From the NCBI GenBank assembly GCA_029261395.1, contig JAJDBJ010000020.1, forward strand, positions 37,429 to 101,428: a DNA stretch of 64,000 nucleotides, in the 5' to 3' direction. Under the pieces are notes generated by a model. That model was not told the origin of the DNA, did not search any database, and saw only the letters and a list, made by a program, of their open reading frames with translations. Shown piece by piece: positions 63,909 to 64,000 of this stretch; within the stretch, counting starts at the first letter, position 1, and each line of letters starts with the position of its first letter. The translations under genes were made by a program, and so were the position numbers. The DNA comes from Nitrospinaceae bacterium. Its GTDB lineage: Bacteria; Nitrospinota; Nitrospinia; Nitrospinales; Nitrospinaceae.

Positions 63909-64000
63909 GTGCAGATTATAGAAAAATTCAATACAGGAAAACTGCTCCGGAAAGCGATTCAGGTCGGCCTCATCACGGTCTTGCTTGGAAGTGTGCTTCC
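63909..64000 (+). CDS. start of a membrane protein, cut by window end
   Basis: A frame opens at GTG 63909, 15 bases after the cupredoxin stop, and runs to the window edge. The 30 visible codons give a polar start (QIIEKFNTGKLLRKAIQ) and the beginning of a membrane helix (VGLITVLLGSVL). No strong RBS is seen, so translation may couple to the upstream gene. Family cannot be told. Confidence 0.5.
   Translation, partial: MQIIEKFNTGKLLRKAIQVGLITVLLGSVL

Overview
The window is about 64 kb of a Gram-negative bacterial chromosome. Diderm markers are kdsB (LPS Kdo), an LptF/LptG permease, a LolD/LolE-like exporter with a beta-barrel partner, several lipoproteins with clear lipoboxes and a SPOR-domain protein. 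Multi-copy cupredoxins of the CxxHxxM type, a di-haem DUF3365 protein, TPR proteins and the general gene style recall marine Nitrospinota (Nitrospina-like nitrite oxidisers). That placement is inference from gene content, not proof. I see no rRNA, tRNA, CRISPR array, intact insertion sequence or prophage. Base composition is fairly even except for an AT-rich patch near 39.5-40.4 kb.

Layout. 0-9 kb: the 3' part of PTS enzyme I, metK, a Gfo/Idh/MocA-like oxidoreductase with a changed active-site motif, a methyltransferase, an LCAT-type lipoprotein hydrolase, and a radical SAM gene divergent from an unknown gene across an intergenic region with a perfect 28-bp palindrome. 9-12 kb: a leftward operon ispG - tig - Rieske ferredoxin. 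12-19 kb: the yejABEF peptide ABC importer; YejE carries an acidic insert. 19-25 kb: a 30-residue membrane miniprotein, proline dehydrogenase, a glycosyltransferase, lipA, an LptF/G permease, a CBS protein and a tandem DUF3365 cytochrome. 25-30 kb: leftward surface-polysaccharide operon (glycosyltransferase, WcaJ-like initiating transferase, kdsB, pyrG). 30-36.5 kb: leftward CpoB-like TPR lipoprotein, cysE and cysteine desulfurase, glycine-zipper lipoprotein, HAD hydrolase - rsmE - scpA.

36.6-46 kb: a saccharopine-dehydrogenase-like enzyme, serB, an LRR protein, an accessory patch (AT-rich membrane protein, degenerate GIY-YIG protein, structured spacer), rarA, a lipoprotein gene bracketed by a short repeat that copies the 3' end of the adjacent ABC-permease gene, and a YheT-type hydrolase. 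46-54 kb: a TPR-cupredoxin fusion, SPOR protein, argS, and the operon family-4 uracil-DNA glycosylase - MoxR - DUF58 - SLOG protein.

54-61.4 kb: two pilin-like paralogues, then six tightly coupled leftward genes encoding a glycosyltransferase, an outer-membrane barrel, a LolD-like ATPase, two FtsX/LolE-like permeases and a LolA-like carrier. They form a plausible dedicated trans-envelope export pathway and are the best candidate for an undescribed system here. 61.5-64 kb: a TlpA-like thioredoxin divergent from two secreted cupredoxins and the start of a membrane protein. The three cupredoxin genes in the window are paralogues.
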